Positions 30,315 to 40,651 of a stretch of 64,000 bases of DNA are shown piece after piece (position 1 is the first letter of the stretch; each line of letters begins with the position of its first letter). The stretch lies in the NCBI GenBank assembly GCA_947364235.1, contig CANARY010000001.1:186001-250000 (forward strand). The letters are read 5' to 3'. The translations under genes and the position numbers were made by a program. The notes under the pieces are model-generated. The model was not told where the DNA came from. It did not search any database and saw only the letters and a list, made by a program, of their open reading frames with translations. The stretch comes from an uncultured Candidatus Melainabacteria bacterium. Its GTDB lineage: Bacteria; Cyanobacteriota; Vampirovibrionia; Gastranaerophilales; Gastranaerophilaceae.

Positions 30315-32015
30315 ATGAGTTCTGTTTATGAAGAGTTTTTAGTAAAGCATAATTTCAAATCAAAATTAAAACGCTGGTCAAAAAAATATAAAAATAAGAA
30401 AGTTGTTTTATATGGATGCGGGCTTTTATTTGATAAAATTGCTGAGCTTTACGATTTAAAAAAATACCTTAATATTGCGGGTGTTTGTGATGTCCGATAT
30501 GAAAGAGAAAAACCTGACGAGTATTTGGGGTTTTCTACAATTAAACCATCAGAGTTAAACGGAACAGATTTTGATGTTTTGATTTTTACTGTGTTTGATT
30601 ATCTTACTTGTCTTACGTATTTAAATTCGTTTGAATTTTTTGATGAGAGAAAAGAGTTTACTTATATTGCGCAGCAATCTTTAAAAGGGTATATTTTATC
30701 TTTGATACAAAAATTTCATACAGCTGAAAAGTATTATAATTACACCAAGAATTTATTCAAAACTATTCAATATTATTTTAGCTGCAATAATATAGAATAT
30801 AATTCAAAACTGAACTACACTAAGCTGCTTGATAGAATAAAAAACAAAGAAGGTAAAGTAAAAGTTGTTTTTATAGTTGAAAGCAATCAAAAATGGAGCT
30901 GGCAGTCTGTTTATGATGAACTTAAAACAGATGACAGGTTTGAGCTGCTGCTTGTTACTCTTCCTTTGGCTACAAGATTTAAAGATAAAATTTATCCGCA
31001 GAAAGAAGATATTGAATTTTTCAGCAAATTAGGCATGCCTATAATTGACGGGTATGATTACAAAAAAGAAGCTTGCATGGATTTAAGAAAACTCAATCCG
31101 GATATAATTTTTTATGCGCATCCTTGGTTTGCAGAAACGCATAAATTTCCGCCTTATCTAATTTCTGAATTTGCTTTAAGCTGCGCAGTTTCTTACGGGT
31201 TTAACCTGGTAGAAAGTACCTGCTGGGGTACTACCACTCCTAAGAATTTCTGCGCAAATCTTTGGACAATGTTTGCGGAAAGCTCATGGCATAAGCCGTT
31301 TTATGAAAATGGGACAAACTTAAAGAACAAAGATATTTTGTATGTAGCAGGTTATCCGAAAATGGATGCATACAAACTTCCTGTAAATCCGGAATTTGAA
31401 AAGCTCTGGAAAGATGAAAAACATATAAAACCCCGTATAATCTGGGCGCCTCATCATTCTATCGAACGTGACGGCGGTTTTTGCATGTCAAATTTTGTTG
31501 AACATTCAAAGCTTTTTCTTGAGTTTGCACAAAATCATCAGGAATATGAATTTCTTATAAAGCCGCATCCGGTTTTGAAATCAAAATGTATGGCAATGGG
31601 TTTTATGAGCGCCGAACAATATGAAGATTATATTGATAAATGGCGGCAACTTCCTAATAGTAATGCTTATACTCTTGGTAATTATTATGATGTTTTCAAA
31701 ACTTCTGATATATTAATCACTGATTGTTCATCATTTCTGGGCGAATATTTTGTAAGCGGAAAACCTATTGTGCTCATTGAAAGTAAAGAAAGGCGCAGCT
31801 TTAACGATTTTGGGCTTGCAATAAGACGAGGCATGTACCGCCCTCAAAGTTTTGAAGATATTGAACAAATTCTTAAAGAAATTTTTGTCAATAAAAATGA
31901 TTCACTAAAAGATTTGCGGAAGAAAATTATTGAAGAAAAATTCTTCCTGCCGGAAAATGGTACAGGAAAATACATTGCTGATTATATCAGGAATGCGTTA
32001 GGCATGAAAAATTAA
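30315..32015 (+). CDS. CDP-glycerol glycerophosphotransferase-like (TagF/TagB-type) protein
   Basis: The 566-residue protein has an N-terminal Rossmann-like domain (KVVLYGCGLLFDKIAELY, GVCDV) and a C-terminal GT-B-like part with the TagF-type features WAPHHSIERD, FLIKPHPVL and TDCSSFLGEYFVSGKPIVLIE. TagF/TagB enzymes polymerise glycerol- or ribitol-phosphate. In a diderm lineage the product would be a phosphate-containing surface glycan. It shares its N-terminal domain type with the adjacent FkbM protein, hinting that both handle a common intermediate. It ends 4 nt into the convergent gene. Confidence 0.7.
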   Translation: MSSVYEEFLVKHNFKSKLKRWSKKYKNKKVVLYGCGLLFDKIAELYDLKKYLNIAGVCDVRYEREKPDEYLGFSTIKPSELNGTDFDVLIFTVFDYLTCLTYLNSFEFFDERKEFTYIAQQSLKGYILSLIQKFHTAEKYYNYTKNLFKTIQYYFSCNNIEYNSKLNYTKLLDRIKNKEGKVKVVFIVESNQKWSWQSVYDELKTDDRFELLLVTLPLATRFKDKIYPQKEDIEFFSKLGMPIIDGYDYKKEACMDLRKLNPDIIFYAHPWFAETHKFPPYLISEFALSCAVSYGFNLVESTCWGTTTPKNFCANLWTMFAESSWHKPFYENGTNLKNKDILYVAGYPKMDAYKLPVNPEFEKLWKDEKHIKPRIIWAPHHSIERDGGFCMSNFVEHSKLFLEFAQNHQEYEFLIKPHPVLKSKCMAMGFMSAEQYEDYIDKWRQLPNSNAYTLGNYYDVFKTSDILITDCSSFLGEYFVSGKPIVLIESKERRSFNDFGLAIRRGMYRPQSFEDIEQILKEIFVNKNDSLKDLRKKIIEEKFFLPENGTGKYIADYIRNALGMKN

Positions 32016-33187
32016 AGCTCCATTTTCTTGCTGTGCTTTTTTAAGACTTTTGCCTGGTATTCCGGGTCATATTGAAATTTATACCCGTTAATGAAACTTT
32101 TTACAACAGCTTTAGAGAAAGCTCCTTTTGCGCTCCAGTATGATGTATGCGCAAAAGCAAACATTCTTTTGCTCCAAACACTTGAGTCATCAAAAATAAC
32201 TCCTGAAGGGTTTTCAAGCTTTAGCCCGAGCCTGTCGGAAATTTCGTTGACAGTCATGTTTCTGCTTGTCGGAAAGCCCAGAGGGTCTTCGCGGAAATTT
32301 ACCGTAATCCAGAAAATTCCGTTCTCGAATATGTATTTAGTCATAAGCTTATTGTAATAATTAAGCTCATAGTTAGAATCCGCAAGGTCTGAATAAAAAA
32401 GTACTAAAGGACTTGCAAAATTTACAATTCCTCTGACTTTCTTGTCAGGAGCGCATGCAAGCTCTGTTATTTCATTAAGCTTAAGATAGTTTGCTTTTAA
32501 CTCTTCTCTGTTCTGATTGAGAATAATGTGCCCTGCTTCTGACACTGAGCCTATTCCTGCATAATCGTAAGAAAGTGCAGAAACGCAGGTGTCTTTTTGC
32601 GGGTTTTGTTTTACAAACTCTAAAAATTCTTCGTCCATTTTTAAAGTTTCGAATATGTTTTCAAGGTTTATATATCTAAGCTTGTTGAACAAATATTCAT
32701 AAGTAATAAATGTTCCGGCAGAATACCCGTAAAGAATTACATCTTCGCTTTCTTCCTGCTTAACTTTTTCGTTCAGTTCTTCTAAAATAGGAAGCATGTT
32801 GTGAGATTTTTGAACCCAGATTGCGTCATGCAAATACTGCGCAATCAAGCTTCTTGCAATGTAAGCACCGGATGAGCTGATAGCTTTTGAAACATCAAGC
32901 TGGCTTTTTACAAAAGCTAAATCGCGCTCGCTTTTATCGCCCCAGAAAAATATTACAGGTTCTTCTTTTATTTTTAAACCGCCTAAAGCTGAATAATAAT
33001 TTTTGATGTCAGAGTTGTGTTCAAACTTCTTTTTCAAAACAGGGTGAAGTTTTTGTACTCCTTTTTCATACCATGTTTTCATTTTTTCGTCATTATTGTT
33101 TGAACCGTTGATATAAATAAAACTTACATCAGCAAAAACCGGAGCTGTAAGCGCTAATACTGCTAAAGTTAATAAAATCTTTTTCAT
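32012..33187 (-). CDS. Exported protein of unknown function, hydrolase-like
   Basis: The 391-residue protein carries a signal peptide (KKILLTLAVLALTAPVFA). The segment VILYGYSAGTFITYEYL contains G-Y-S-A-G, the nucleophile elbow of alpha/beta hydrolases, and FIYINGSNNND near the N-terminus could be the oxyanion strand. The acid and histidine are not obvious, although FAHTSYWS near the end is a candidate. It probably works in the periplasm or is secreted. No close family is recognised. It lies 15 nt downstream of the Crp/Fnr gene. Confidence 0.6.
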   Translation of the reverse strand: MKKILLTLAVLALTAPVFADVSFIYINGSNNNDEKMKTWYEKGVQKLHPVLKKKFEHNSDIKNYYSALGGLKIKEEPVIFFWGDKSERDLAFVKSQLDVSKAISSSGAYIARSLIAQYLHDAIWVQKSHNMLPILEELNEKVKQEESEDVILYGYSAGTFITYEYLFNKLRYINLENIFETLKMDEEFLEFVKQNPQKDTCVSALSYDYAGIGSVSEAGHIILNQNREELKANYLKLNEITELACAPDKKVRGIVNFASPLVLFYSDLADSNYELNYYNKLMTKYIFENGIFWITVNFREDPLGFPTSRNMTVNEISDRLGLKLENPSGVIFDDSSVWSKRMFAFAHTSYWSAKGAFSKAVVKSFINGYKFQYDPEYQAKVLKKHSKKMEL

Positions 33188-33202
33188 AATAAGATTTTAC
33201 CA

Positions 33203-33877
33203 TTATTGCGATAATAATACAAAATGATTTTTGTTATACTCAAGCAGCCCTTCTTTTTGGAGCTTTGAAAGTTCAAAACTCATTGCGCTCCTATCAACAT
33301 TAAGATAATCAGCTAAATCTTGCCGGTTAAAATGGATATCAAAGCTGTTGGAATGCTGTTTTTGCGCTTCGTTGGAAAGGTATGTTAAAAGCTTATCTCT
33401 GATTGTTTTTTGAGAAACATTTTCGATTTTTTGGATAAGCTCAATATTTTCTTTGGATAAAATTTGAAAAAGATTGTTGATTAAAACTTTGTGCCTTGTG
33501 CATGCGTTTTGGCACATAGAAGTACATTTTTCGTAGCTTAAAATTAATACAAGAGTATCTTTTGTCGTAATGGCGTCAATACTTGATTCGACATTCTTTG
33601 AACCTACAAAAGAAAGCGCAAGGTTATCGTTTCTTGTCAGATGCGAAATAATTATTCTTCTTCCCCAGTATGAGTCTTTTTCAATATTGACTTCTCCATC
33701 TAAGATAAGATAAATATTAGTAATCATATCTCCTTGGCGGATAATCATTTCTTCTTTTTCGTATTTACGAACGCGGGCATTAAAGCATTCTAATAGCCCT
33801 TTGAGTTCTTCATCATTCATTCCGAAAAAGACAGGTGAATTTTTAATCTGGTTATAATATTTTTCTAATCTTTCCAT
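33203..33877 (-). CDS. Crp/Fnr-family transcription regulator
   Basis: The 224-residue protein has an N-terminal cyclic-nucleotide-type beta-barrel (KEEMIIRQGDMITNIYLILDGEVNIEK), a dimerisation helix and a C-terminal winged helix (FNRQDLADYLNVDRSAMSFELSKLQKEGLL). A cysteine group CTSMCQNACTRH (about residues 115-126) is unusual for Crp and could hold an Fe-S or sense redox. The start is the ATG at 33877, one base after the TAA of the ATPase gene; the longer open frame to 34129 is a shadow of that gene. The two genes are coupled. Confidence 0.88.
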   Translation of the reverse strand: MERLEKYYNQIKNSPVFFGMNDEELKGLLECFNARVRKYEKEEMIIRQGDMITNIYLILDGEVNIEKDSYWGRRIIISHLTRNDNLALSFVGSKNVESSIDAITTKDTLVLILSYEKCTSMCQNACTRHKVLINNLFQILSKENIELIQKIENVSQKTIRDKLLTYLSNEAQKQHSNSFDIHFNRQDLADYLNVDRSAMSFELSKLQKEGLLEYNKNHFVLLSQ

Positions 33878-33878
33878 T

Positions 33879-34550
33879 TTATTCCAGCCCTTCGCACAAG
33901 ATAAATCTTCCGAGAGTTTCAACTTCACAGTAGTTTTTAAGTGATTCAACAAGACATTTGTTTTCGCAAAATCCGCCTGAAAGGTAAATTTTTTCAGGTT
34001 TTTTTGAGAAATTCCAAGCATTAAACGCAATTCCGTGAACAAATTTTGAAATAGCTTCAGAAGGTTTTGCTCCTGATGAGATTGAGTCCATAATTTTTTC
34101 CATTCCGAAAATACCGCAGGTAACAGCAAATTTTTCAGCTGTAAATTCCAGCTCTTCCGCTTTAACGTTATAGAATTTCAAAAGCATTTCAACAGTTGCA
34201 CCTGTAGAGCTTGCGCAGGACGTATTCCAGTCCATGTCGTGAAACTTTCCGCTTCTGAACTTTATCCATTTAGCGTCACGGCTGCCTAAATCAAGAATTA
34301 CCGCTTCTTTTGCTTCTTCGATTTCTTTAATCTTTTTTGCTCCTTTTGCAAGTGCGATAATTTCGTTTTCATTAGCGTTTGCCATGTGACCGCAAGAGCG
34401 TGTCGGCGTTATGTTCAAAGATTTTACAACTGATGACGGCAGAATGTAATAATATTTATTTTCGTTTTTAGAAAACAAATATTCTTCATCAAAATCAGGT
34501 GAGTCTGTGATAATTTTTGAATAAGTTGTACCAGCGTCTAAATAAATCAT
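33879..34550 (-). CDS. BcrA/BadF/HgdC-type ASKHA ATPase (activator-like), stand-alone
   Basis: The 223-residue protein belongs to the activator ATPases of 2-hydroxyacyl-CoA dehydratases and benzoyl-CoA reductases. The ATP site is IYLDAGTTYSK, then VILDLGSRD and IYLSGGFCENK. Cysteines in NTSCASSTG and AVTCGIFGM match the two that bridge a [4Fe-4S] cluster between subunits in HgdC. In relatives it injects an electron into a partner dehydratase, but no such partner is in the window. The start at 34550 (MIYLDAG) is chosen over the upstream 34622 frame by family fit. Co-transcribed with a Crp/Fnr regulator. Confidence 0.8.
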   Translation of the reverse strand: MIYLDAGTTYSKIITDSPDFDEEYLFSKNENKYYYILPSSVVKSLNITPTRSCGHMANANENEIIALAKGAKKIKEIEEAKEAVILDLGSRDAKWIKFRSGKFHDMDWNTSCASSTGATVEMLLKFYNVKAEELEFTAEKFAVTCGIFGMEKIMDSISSGAKPSEAISKFVHGIAFNAWNFSKKPEKIYLSGGFCENKCLVESLKNYCEVETLGRFILCEGLE

Positions 34551-34744
34551 AATTAAAGTGTAGACGAGGGGTAAGCATAAGTCAATGGCAAAAATACCTG
34601 CTGGTAGTTTTACTATAAGCAAAGTAAGAATGTCTACGTACTTAGTACAATTATTAATTTTTTGTTTATTTTTTAAGGTTTTATTAAAAATGGTGGTTTA
34701 ATGTATTTAGTAGATAGGTAAATAAAATAGGAAAAGAGGTATAA

Positions 34745-36586
<1,842 letters not shown>

Positions 36587-36600
36587 ATGATTTGATTTTA

Positions 36601-36640
36601 AACAATGGGCGGACGGTTTTTAAACCGTCCGCCCATTGTT
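36601..36640. terminator. 19-bp perfect hairpin between convergent dnaK and creD genes
   Basis: AACAATGGGCGGACGGTTT (36601-36619) pairs with its exact complement at 36622-36640 around a TT loop. No T-run follows on either strand, so a classical intrinsic terminator is not certain, but its place between two convergent stops suggests a bidirectional end point. Confidence 0.65.
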
Positions 36641-36641
36641 A

Positions 36642-37916
36642 TTAAACATTTTCACTGCTGTACCATTCAACATTACGTGTAACATACATAATCGCGGCAA
36701 TAATTATAAATAAACCGAAACTTCCTATTAAAAGTGAAAAATCCTGAAGTGATAATAATACATAAAGGAATATGTATAATAATGCAAGCAAACAGCAGAT
36801 TATAGCAGAAAAAATCAGATTGCTGCGTTTTGTAATGACATTATGTGTATAAATCCCGATAAGTGAAATAATCATTAATGCTGAAATAATATAAGCAGCA
36901 AGGAATGGCATAAACTCGGATATTGATACTAGAAGCAAGTAAAAAATCAACATTGAGCCTCCAAGAAGCATGTATTGAAGCGGATGAATTTTTTGTGATT
37001 TTTTGGAAGTTATTTCATAAATAAAATAACTTAAGAATGTTAAAGAAAGGAATAAAAATGCGTATTTGAGCGTTCTATCAGCCATTCTGTAATTATCAAC
37101 CGGTACAAGAAGAGATACTCCAATATACGGATTCTGAAGCCCGGAAGCAGCTATTTGAGGCACAGACCATTCTCCAAAAAAAGAATCTTTTTCCACTTTT
37201 TTATATGATGGTAAGAAATTGCCTTCAAACGCAGGGTCTTTCCAGTTTCCGAAAATTTTTATTCTGCTGATTTGTCCGCCGGTGCGAATGTCAATTTTGT
37301 TAATTCCTCGGATTTTGTATGAAATTTCAAAAGGTATGTAGTTTGCATTCGTTGTCAAAACAGCAGTGTATTTTGTATTATGTGCAGCAGCCGGCTTACC
37401 GTTATTTATTATGAATTCCGGTTCGCTTATAAAACCTGTTGTGTCTTTGACAGAAAACTCTGTAGTAATTTTCTTGCCGTTTAGGCTGCCGTAAAGATTG
37501 ATGAAATTACCTTTCATTATTACATCTGCAGTATATACAGGAACTTTAAACATTCCTTTTTTGCGAGTTTCTGTTTTGATATTAACACCAATTTTATAGT
37601 TAATTAGCGGCAGATATTTATACTCAACCTGGTCTCCAGCATTTTGTGTAAAATACATACTTGGTGTATTAATTACTTGTTCACCGCCCCAAGATGATGC
37701 AATTTTGTGCACAGCTTCGTTTCTGTATGATTCTCTGTCTTTGATAATTCCTGATAAAAAACTCAATGGTATTAATAATACCAATAATGTCATGAAAATA
37801 ACCCAAAATTTTGACATTTTTGTGTTTTCTTTGGGCTTTAAAAACTTTCCAATATTCTTTTCTGTCTGTAATTCAGGGTTTTCAGCCTTTCCGCTTTCTT
37901 CGTCTATCTCTTTCAT
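36642..37916 (-). CDS. creD: CreD-family inner-membrane protein
   Basis: The 424-residue protein has one N-terminal membrane helix (KFWVIFMTLLVLLIPLSFL). The CreD signature RESYRNEAVHKIASSWGGEQ follows, then a large periplasmic beta domain (about 65-290) and a C-terminal bundle of about six helices. CreD is linked to envelope integrity in Gram-negatives, often next to the CreBC two-component system, which is absent here. A GGAG ribosome site supports the ATG at 37916. Confidence 0.85.
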   Translation of the reverse strand: MKEIDEESGKAENPELQTEKNIGKFLKPKENTKMSKFWVIFMTLLVLLIPLSFLSGIIKDRESYRNEAVHKIASSWGGEQVINTPSMYFTQNAGDQVEYKYLPLINYKIGVNIKTETRKKGMFKVPVYTADVIMKGNFINLYGSLNGKKITTEFSVKDTTGFISEPEFIINNGKPAAAHNTKYTAVLTTNANYIPFEISYKIRGINKIDIRTGGQISRIKIFGNWKDPAFEGNFLPSYKKVEKDSFFGEWSVPQIAASGLQNPYIGVSLLVPVDNYRMADRTLKYAFLFLSLTFLSYFIYEITSKKSQKIHPLQYMLLGGSMLIFYLLLVSISEFMPFLAAYIISALMIISLIGIYTHNVITKRSNLIFSAIICCLLALLYIFLYVLLSLQDFSLLIGSFGLFIIIAAIMYVTRNVEWYSSENV

Positions 37917-37957
37917 GTTTTCTCCTTTTTATATGATAAATATATTGTGGCACATTT

Positions 37958-38587
37958 TTAAGAAAAAATCAACATAAGTTCTAATAATGCAATTGTAATA
38001 AGAGATAAAATAGATGAAATTCCAACAAAAATCCAGAATTTTGATATTCCTGTTTTTTGTTTTTTTGATTTCATATTATAAGATTGTTTAACCGGTTTTG
38101 CAGTTTTTTTCTTTTCTTTATTGTATTTTTCTGCCAGGTTTTTCTTTGTTTTATTGCCTGTGACTAGTAGTTCTACATCATATCTAAGTTTTAGAATATT
38201 TTTGCTGCTGCCTTTGTTATACACACAATAGCTTATTGCAATTTCAAACGCTCTTTTTAAACATTCGAGCGCTTCCATTCCGTCGTGCTGAACTTTTACT
38301 GCGTGAGCGGATTTGTTTCCATGTTTTTTTAAGAAATACAAATCTTCAATAAATTCTTTTTCTTGAATTTCTTTTGCGCTGTCTTTTAAAGTTGCAAGCA
38401 TATCGTCAAAAGTATTTTCTGACGTACGTTTATTCCCCAAAACATTTTTACAGACATTTTCTCCAAACCTTCTGGTTTGGGTCATAGATTGCTCAAAATA
38501 TTCGTCGCGGTAAAGTTTTTCCGCTGTTTCAATTATTTCAAATAAATCTTTATCAACTTTTTTGAGAAAACTAAAATTTGATGTCAT
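37958..38587 (-). CDS. DUF4145-like helical protein with a C-terminal membrane anchor
   Basis: The 209-residue protein starts with a helical region (FLKKVDKDLFEIIETAEKLYR, QTRRFGENVCKNVL, LYFLKKHGNKSAHA) of the DUF4145 / RE-associated type, where a conserved ...GN-x-x-H... motif is usual. A Lys-rich linker follows and then a single hydrophobic helix at the C-terminus (FWIFVGISSILSLITIALLELMLIF), so it would be tail-anchored with the domain in the cytoplasm. Function is unknown. It precedes creD by about 40 nt in the same direction. Confidence 0.6.
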   Translation of the reverse strand: MTSNFSFLKKVDKDLFEIIETAEKLYRDEYFEQSMTQTRRFGENVCKNVLGNKRTSENTFDDMLATLKDSAKEIQEKEFIEDLYFLKKHGNKSAHAVKVQHDGMEALECLKRAFEIAISYCVYNKGSSKNILKLRYDVELLVTGNKTKKNLAEKYNKEKKKTAKPVKQSYNMKSKKQKTGISKFWIFVGISSILSLITIALLELMLIFS

Positions 38588-38631
38588 AAGATGAATGTAT
38601 CTGAAATAAGTTAAATTGTAAACCCTGTTTG

Positions 38632-38640
38632 TGTTAGAAT
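38632..38640 (+). promoter_or_regulatory. Extended -10 promoter of the permease gene
   Basis: TGTTAGAAT, 26 nt before the ATG at 38666; a GAGGAG ribosome site lies between. Confidence 0.45.
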
Positions 38641-38665
38641 TAACCTGTATAGAGGAGAAAAAGAT

Positions 38666-39988
38666 ATGGAATTAATTCACAATTTTGTATCAGCTCACAA
38701 TGTGCTGATATCTGCGGGATTATTAATTTTAGCGTATATCTTTATCGCAGCAGAAAAAATCCCGAAAGTTACTATTGCGCTTCTTGGTGCAGGCGTAACT
38801 ATTTTTTTAGGTCTGGTAAGCCAGACTAAAGCTGTTGACGGAGCTTTAAATCCGCATTATTTTATCAACTTTGTTGATTTCAACGTAATTTTCCTTCTTG
38901 TTTCAATGATGATTATCGTGAGCATTACAACCAGAAGCGGTGTGTTTAACTATATTGCAAACGAACTTTTGAGACACACTAAAGGACACCCGATAGCAAT
39001 TCTTGCAGCTCTTGGCGTATTTACAGCTGTAACAAGTGCGTTTTTGGATAACGTAACAACAGTTATTCTGATTATGCCGATTACCTTCTTTATTGCACGC
39101 CAGCTGGAAATTGACCCGCTGCCTTACCTTTTGACTGAAATATTTTCATCAAATATCGGCGGCACAGCAACTTTAATCGGCGATCCGCCAAATATTATTA
39201 TCGGCTCAGCAGCAGGGTTCTCGTTCATGGACTTTGTATACAATTTAACTTTGCCTATTGCAATAATTTTGGTTCTTGTGCTTACTGTTTTGACGCTGAT
39301 TTTCAAAAAGAAGCTTCATGCTGACCCTGAAAAAATGAAAGAAGTTGCAAATATTGATAACTCAAAAACAATTACTGATAAAGCGCTTATGATTCGTTCA
39401 ATGTCAGTTCTTGCGCTTGTTATCTTGGGTTTTGTTACTCACGATATTACTCATATCGAAACTTGTGTAGCAGCAATGCTCGGCGCAAGCTTCCTGCTTT
39501 TATTTGAAAAACCAACTGATATTTTGCGTGATGTTGAGTGGAATACAATTTTCTTCTTCATTGGTTTATTCATTATTATCGGCGGTGTTGAAGCTTCAGG
39601 CGGTATTAAATTGATGGCTGAATGGATTTTACGTGTTACACAAGGCTCTCAAGATGCAGCAGCAATGCTTATTCTTTGGGCATCAGGTATTATTTCAGGT
39701 ATTATCGATAATATTCCTTATACAGCTACTATGTCGCCAATGCTTGTTGAAATCCAAAAATCAATGGGCGCAGATTATACTATACCTCTCTGGTGGTGTT
39801 TATCGCTCGGCGCTTGCTTAGGCGGAAACCTTACCATGATTGGCGCAGCAGCAAACGTAATTGTTTCTGAATCTGCAGCAAAAGAAGGTCATCCAATCGC
39901 TTTCTTGAGATTTATGAAATACGGTATTCTTGTAGTTCTTATTTCTCTTGTAATAAGCTCAATTTTTATAAAACTGGCTTATCTGTAG
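38666..39988 (+). CDS. ArsB/NhaD (SLC13-like) ion transporter
   Basis: The 440-residue protein has about 11-12 hydrophobic helices and the ion-transporter superfamily motif FSSNIGGTATLIGDPPNIIIG in the first half. An equivalent is in the second half (SGIIDNIPYTATMSP and CLGGNLTMIGAAANVIV). Members export arsenite or exchange Na+ or carboxylate for protons. Substrate cannot be assigned: no arsenical-resistance partner is adjacent. Single-gene unit with its own promoter and terminator. Confidence 0.85.
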   Translation: MELIHNFVSAHNVLISAGLLILAYIFIAAEKIPKVTIALLGAGVTIFLGLVSQTKAVDGALNPHYFINFVDFNVIFLLVSMMIIVSITTRSGVFNYIANELLRHTKGHPIAILAALGVFTAVTSAFLDNVTTVILIMPITFFIARQLEIDPLPYLLTEIFSSNIGGTATLIGDPPNIIIGSAAGFSFMDFVYNLTLPIAIILVLVLTVLTLIFKKKLHADPEKMKEVANIDNSKTITDKALMIRSMSVLALVILGFVTHDITHIETCVAAMLGASFLLLFEKPTDILRDVEWNTIFFFIGLFIIIGGVEASGGIKLMAEWILRVTQGSQDAAAMLILWASGIISGIIDNIPYTATMSPMLVEIQKSMGADYTIPLWWCLSLGACLGGNLTMIGAAANVIVSESAAKEGHPIAFLRFMKYGILVVLISLVISSIFIKLAYL

Positions 39989-39995
39989 AATATAC

Positions 39996-40032
39996 AAAAA
40001 AGCGGGAGGTTTTATAAACCTCCCGCTTTTTT
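39996..40032. terminator. Bidirectional intrinsic terminator
   Basis: AAAAAAGCGGGAGGTTT / AACCTCCCGCTTTTTT serves both the permease gene and the convergent leuD gene. Confidence 0.92.
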
Positions 40033-40056
40033 ATTGTTTATATTAAAACCTGTAAT

Positions 40057-40548
40057 TTATCCTAAAACTAAATCGCCATTCTTTTTAATATGTTCAATCA
40101 ACCCGCCGTCTTCAAGAAGCTTAATCATAACATCAGGAAGCGGTTCTATCATTGTTGTTGTACCTTTTGTAAGATTCTTTAAAATACCTGCTTTAATATC
40201 TAAATCCAGCTCATCTCCGGCATCAATTCCATCTGTGTCGCATTCAATTGCAAGAAGTCCTATGTTTATTGCATTTCTGTAGAAAATTCTTGCAAAAGAT
40301 TTCGCAATTACAGCGCCTACTCCTGCAATTTTAATAATTTGCGGAGCGTGTTCTCTAGAAGAGCCAAGCCCGAAATTATTACCAGCAACAACAAAATCGC
40401 CTTTTTTCATGTTTTTGGCAAAATTTTCGTCAGCGTCTTCAAGTACGTGTTTAGAAAATTCCTGTAAATCAGACCTTAAATGAAACAGCCTTCCCGGTGC
40501 GATGTGGTCTGTTGAAATATTATCTCCAAATTTAAAAGCTCTACCCAT
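40057..40548 (-). CDS. leuD: 3-isopropylmalate dehydratase small subunit (LeuD/aconitase swivel)
   Basis: The 163-residue swivelling domain has FKFGDNISTDHIAPGRLF, FVVAGNNFGLGSSREHAPQII and IAKSFARIFYRNAINIGLL, all typical of the small subunit of isopropylmalate isomerase or homoaconitase. It needs a LeuC-type large subunit, not found in the window. The start at 40548 (MGRAFKFGD) is favoured because GGTGA lies 6 nt upstream and the length fits the family; a frame from 40575 would run through a hairpin. Confidence 0.88.
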   Translation of the reverse strand: MGRAFKFGDNISTDHIAPGRLFHLRSDLQEFSKHVLEDADENFAKNMKKGDFVVAGNNFGLGSSREHAPQIIKIAGVGAVIAKSFARIFYRNAINIGLLAIECDTDGIDAGDELDLDIKAGILKNLTKGTTTMIEPLPDVMIKLLEDGGLIEHIKKNGDLVLG

Positions 40549-40561
40549 TTTTTTCACCATT

Positions 40562-40583
40562 CTGGCGGAGTGCATTCCGCCAG
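40562..40583 (-). other. Hairpin just upstream of leuD
   Basis: CTGGCGGA / TCCGCCAG, 8 bp with a 6-nt loop. It could regulate leuD translation or be a dispersed palindrome; no T-run follows. Confidence 0.4.
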
Positions 40584-40651
40584 CCTACTAATTATAATTT
40601 TCATTTCAAACGCTCTTTATGAACAGACCGATAGCCTGAAAGGCGCGAATA

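Noticed and set aside
33878-34129. N-terminal extension of the Crp/Fnr frame
   Set aside because: It lies inside the ATPase gene in another frame and has no Crp-like sequence; the ATG at 33877 follows the ATPase stop.
40549-40575. Upstream starts for leuD (40575, 40560)
   Set aside because: The longer start runs through a hairpin and exceeds the family length; GGTGA fits the 40548 ATG.
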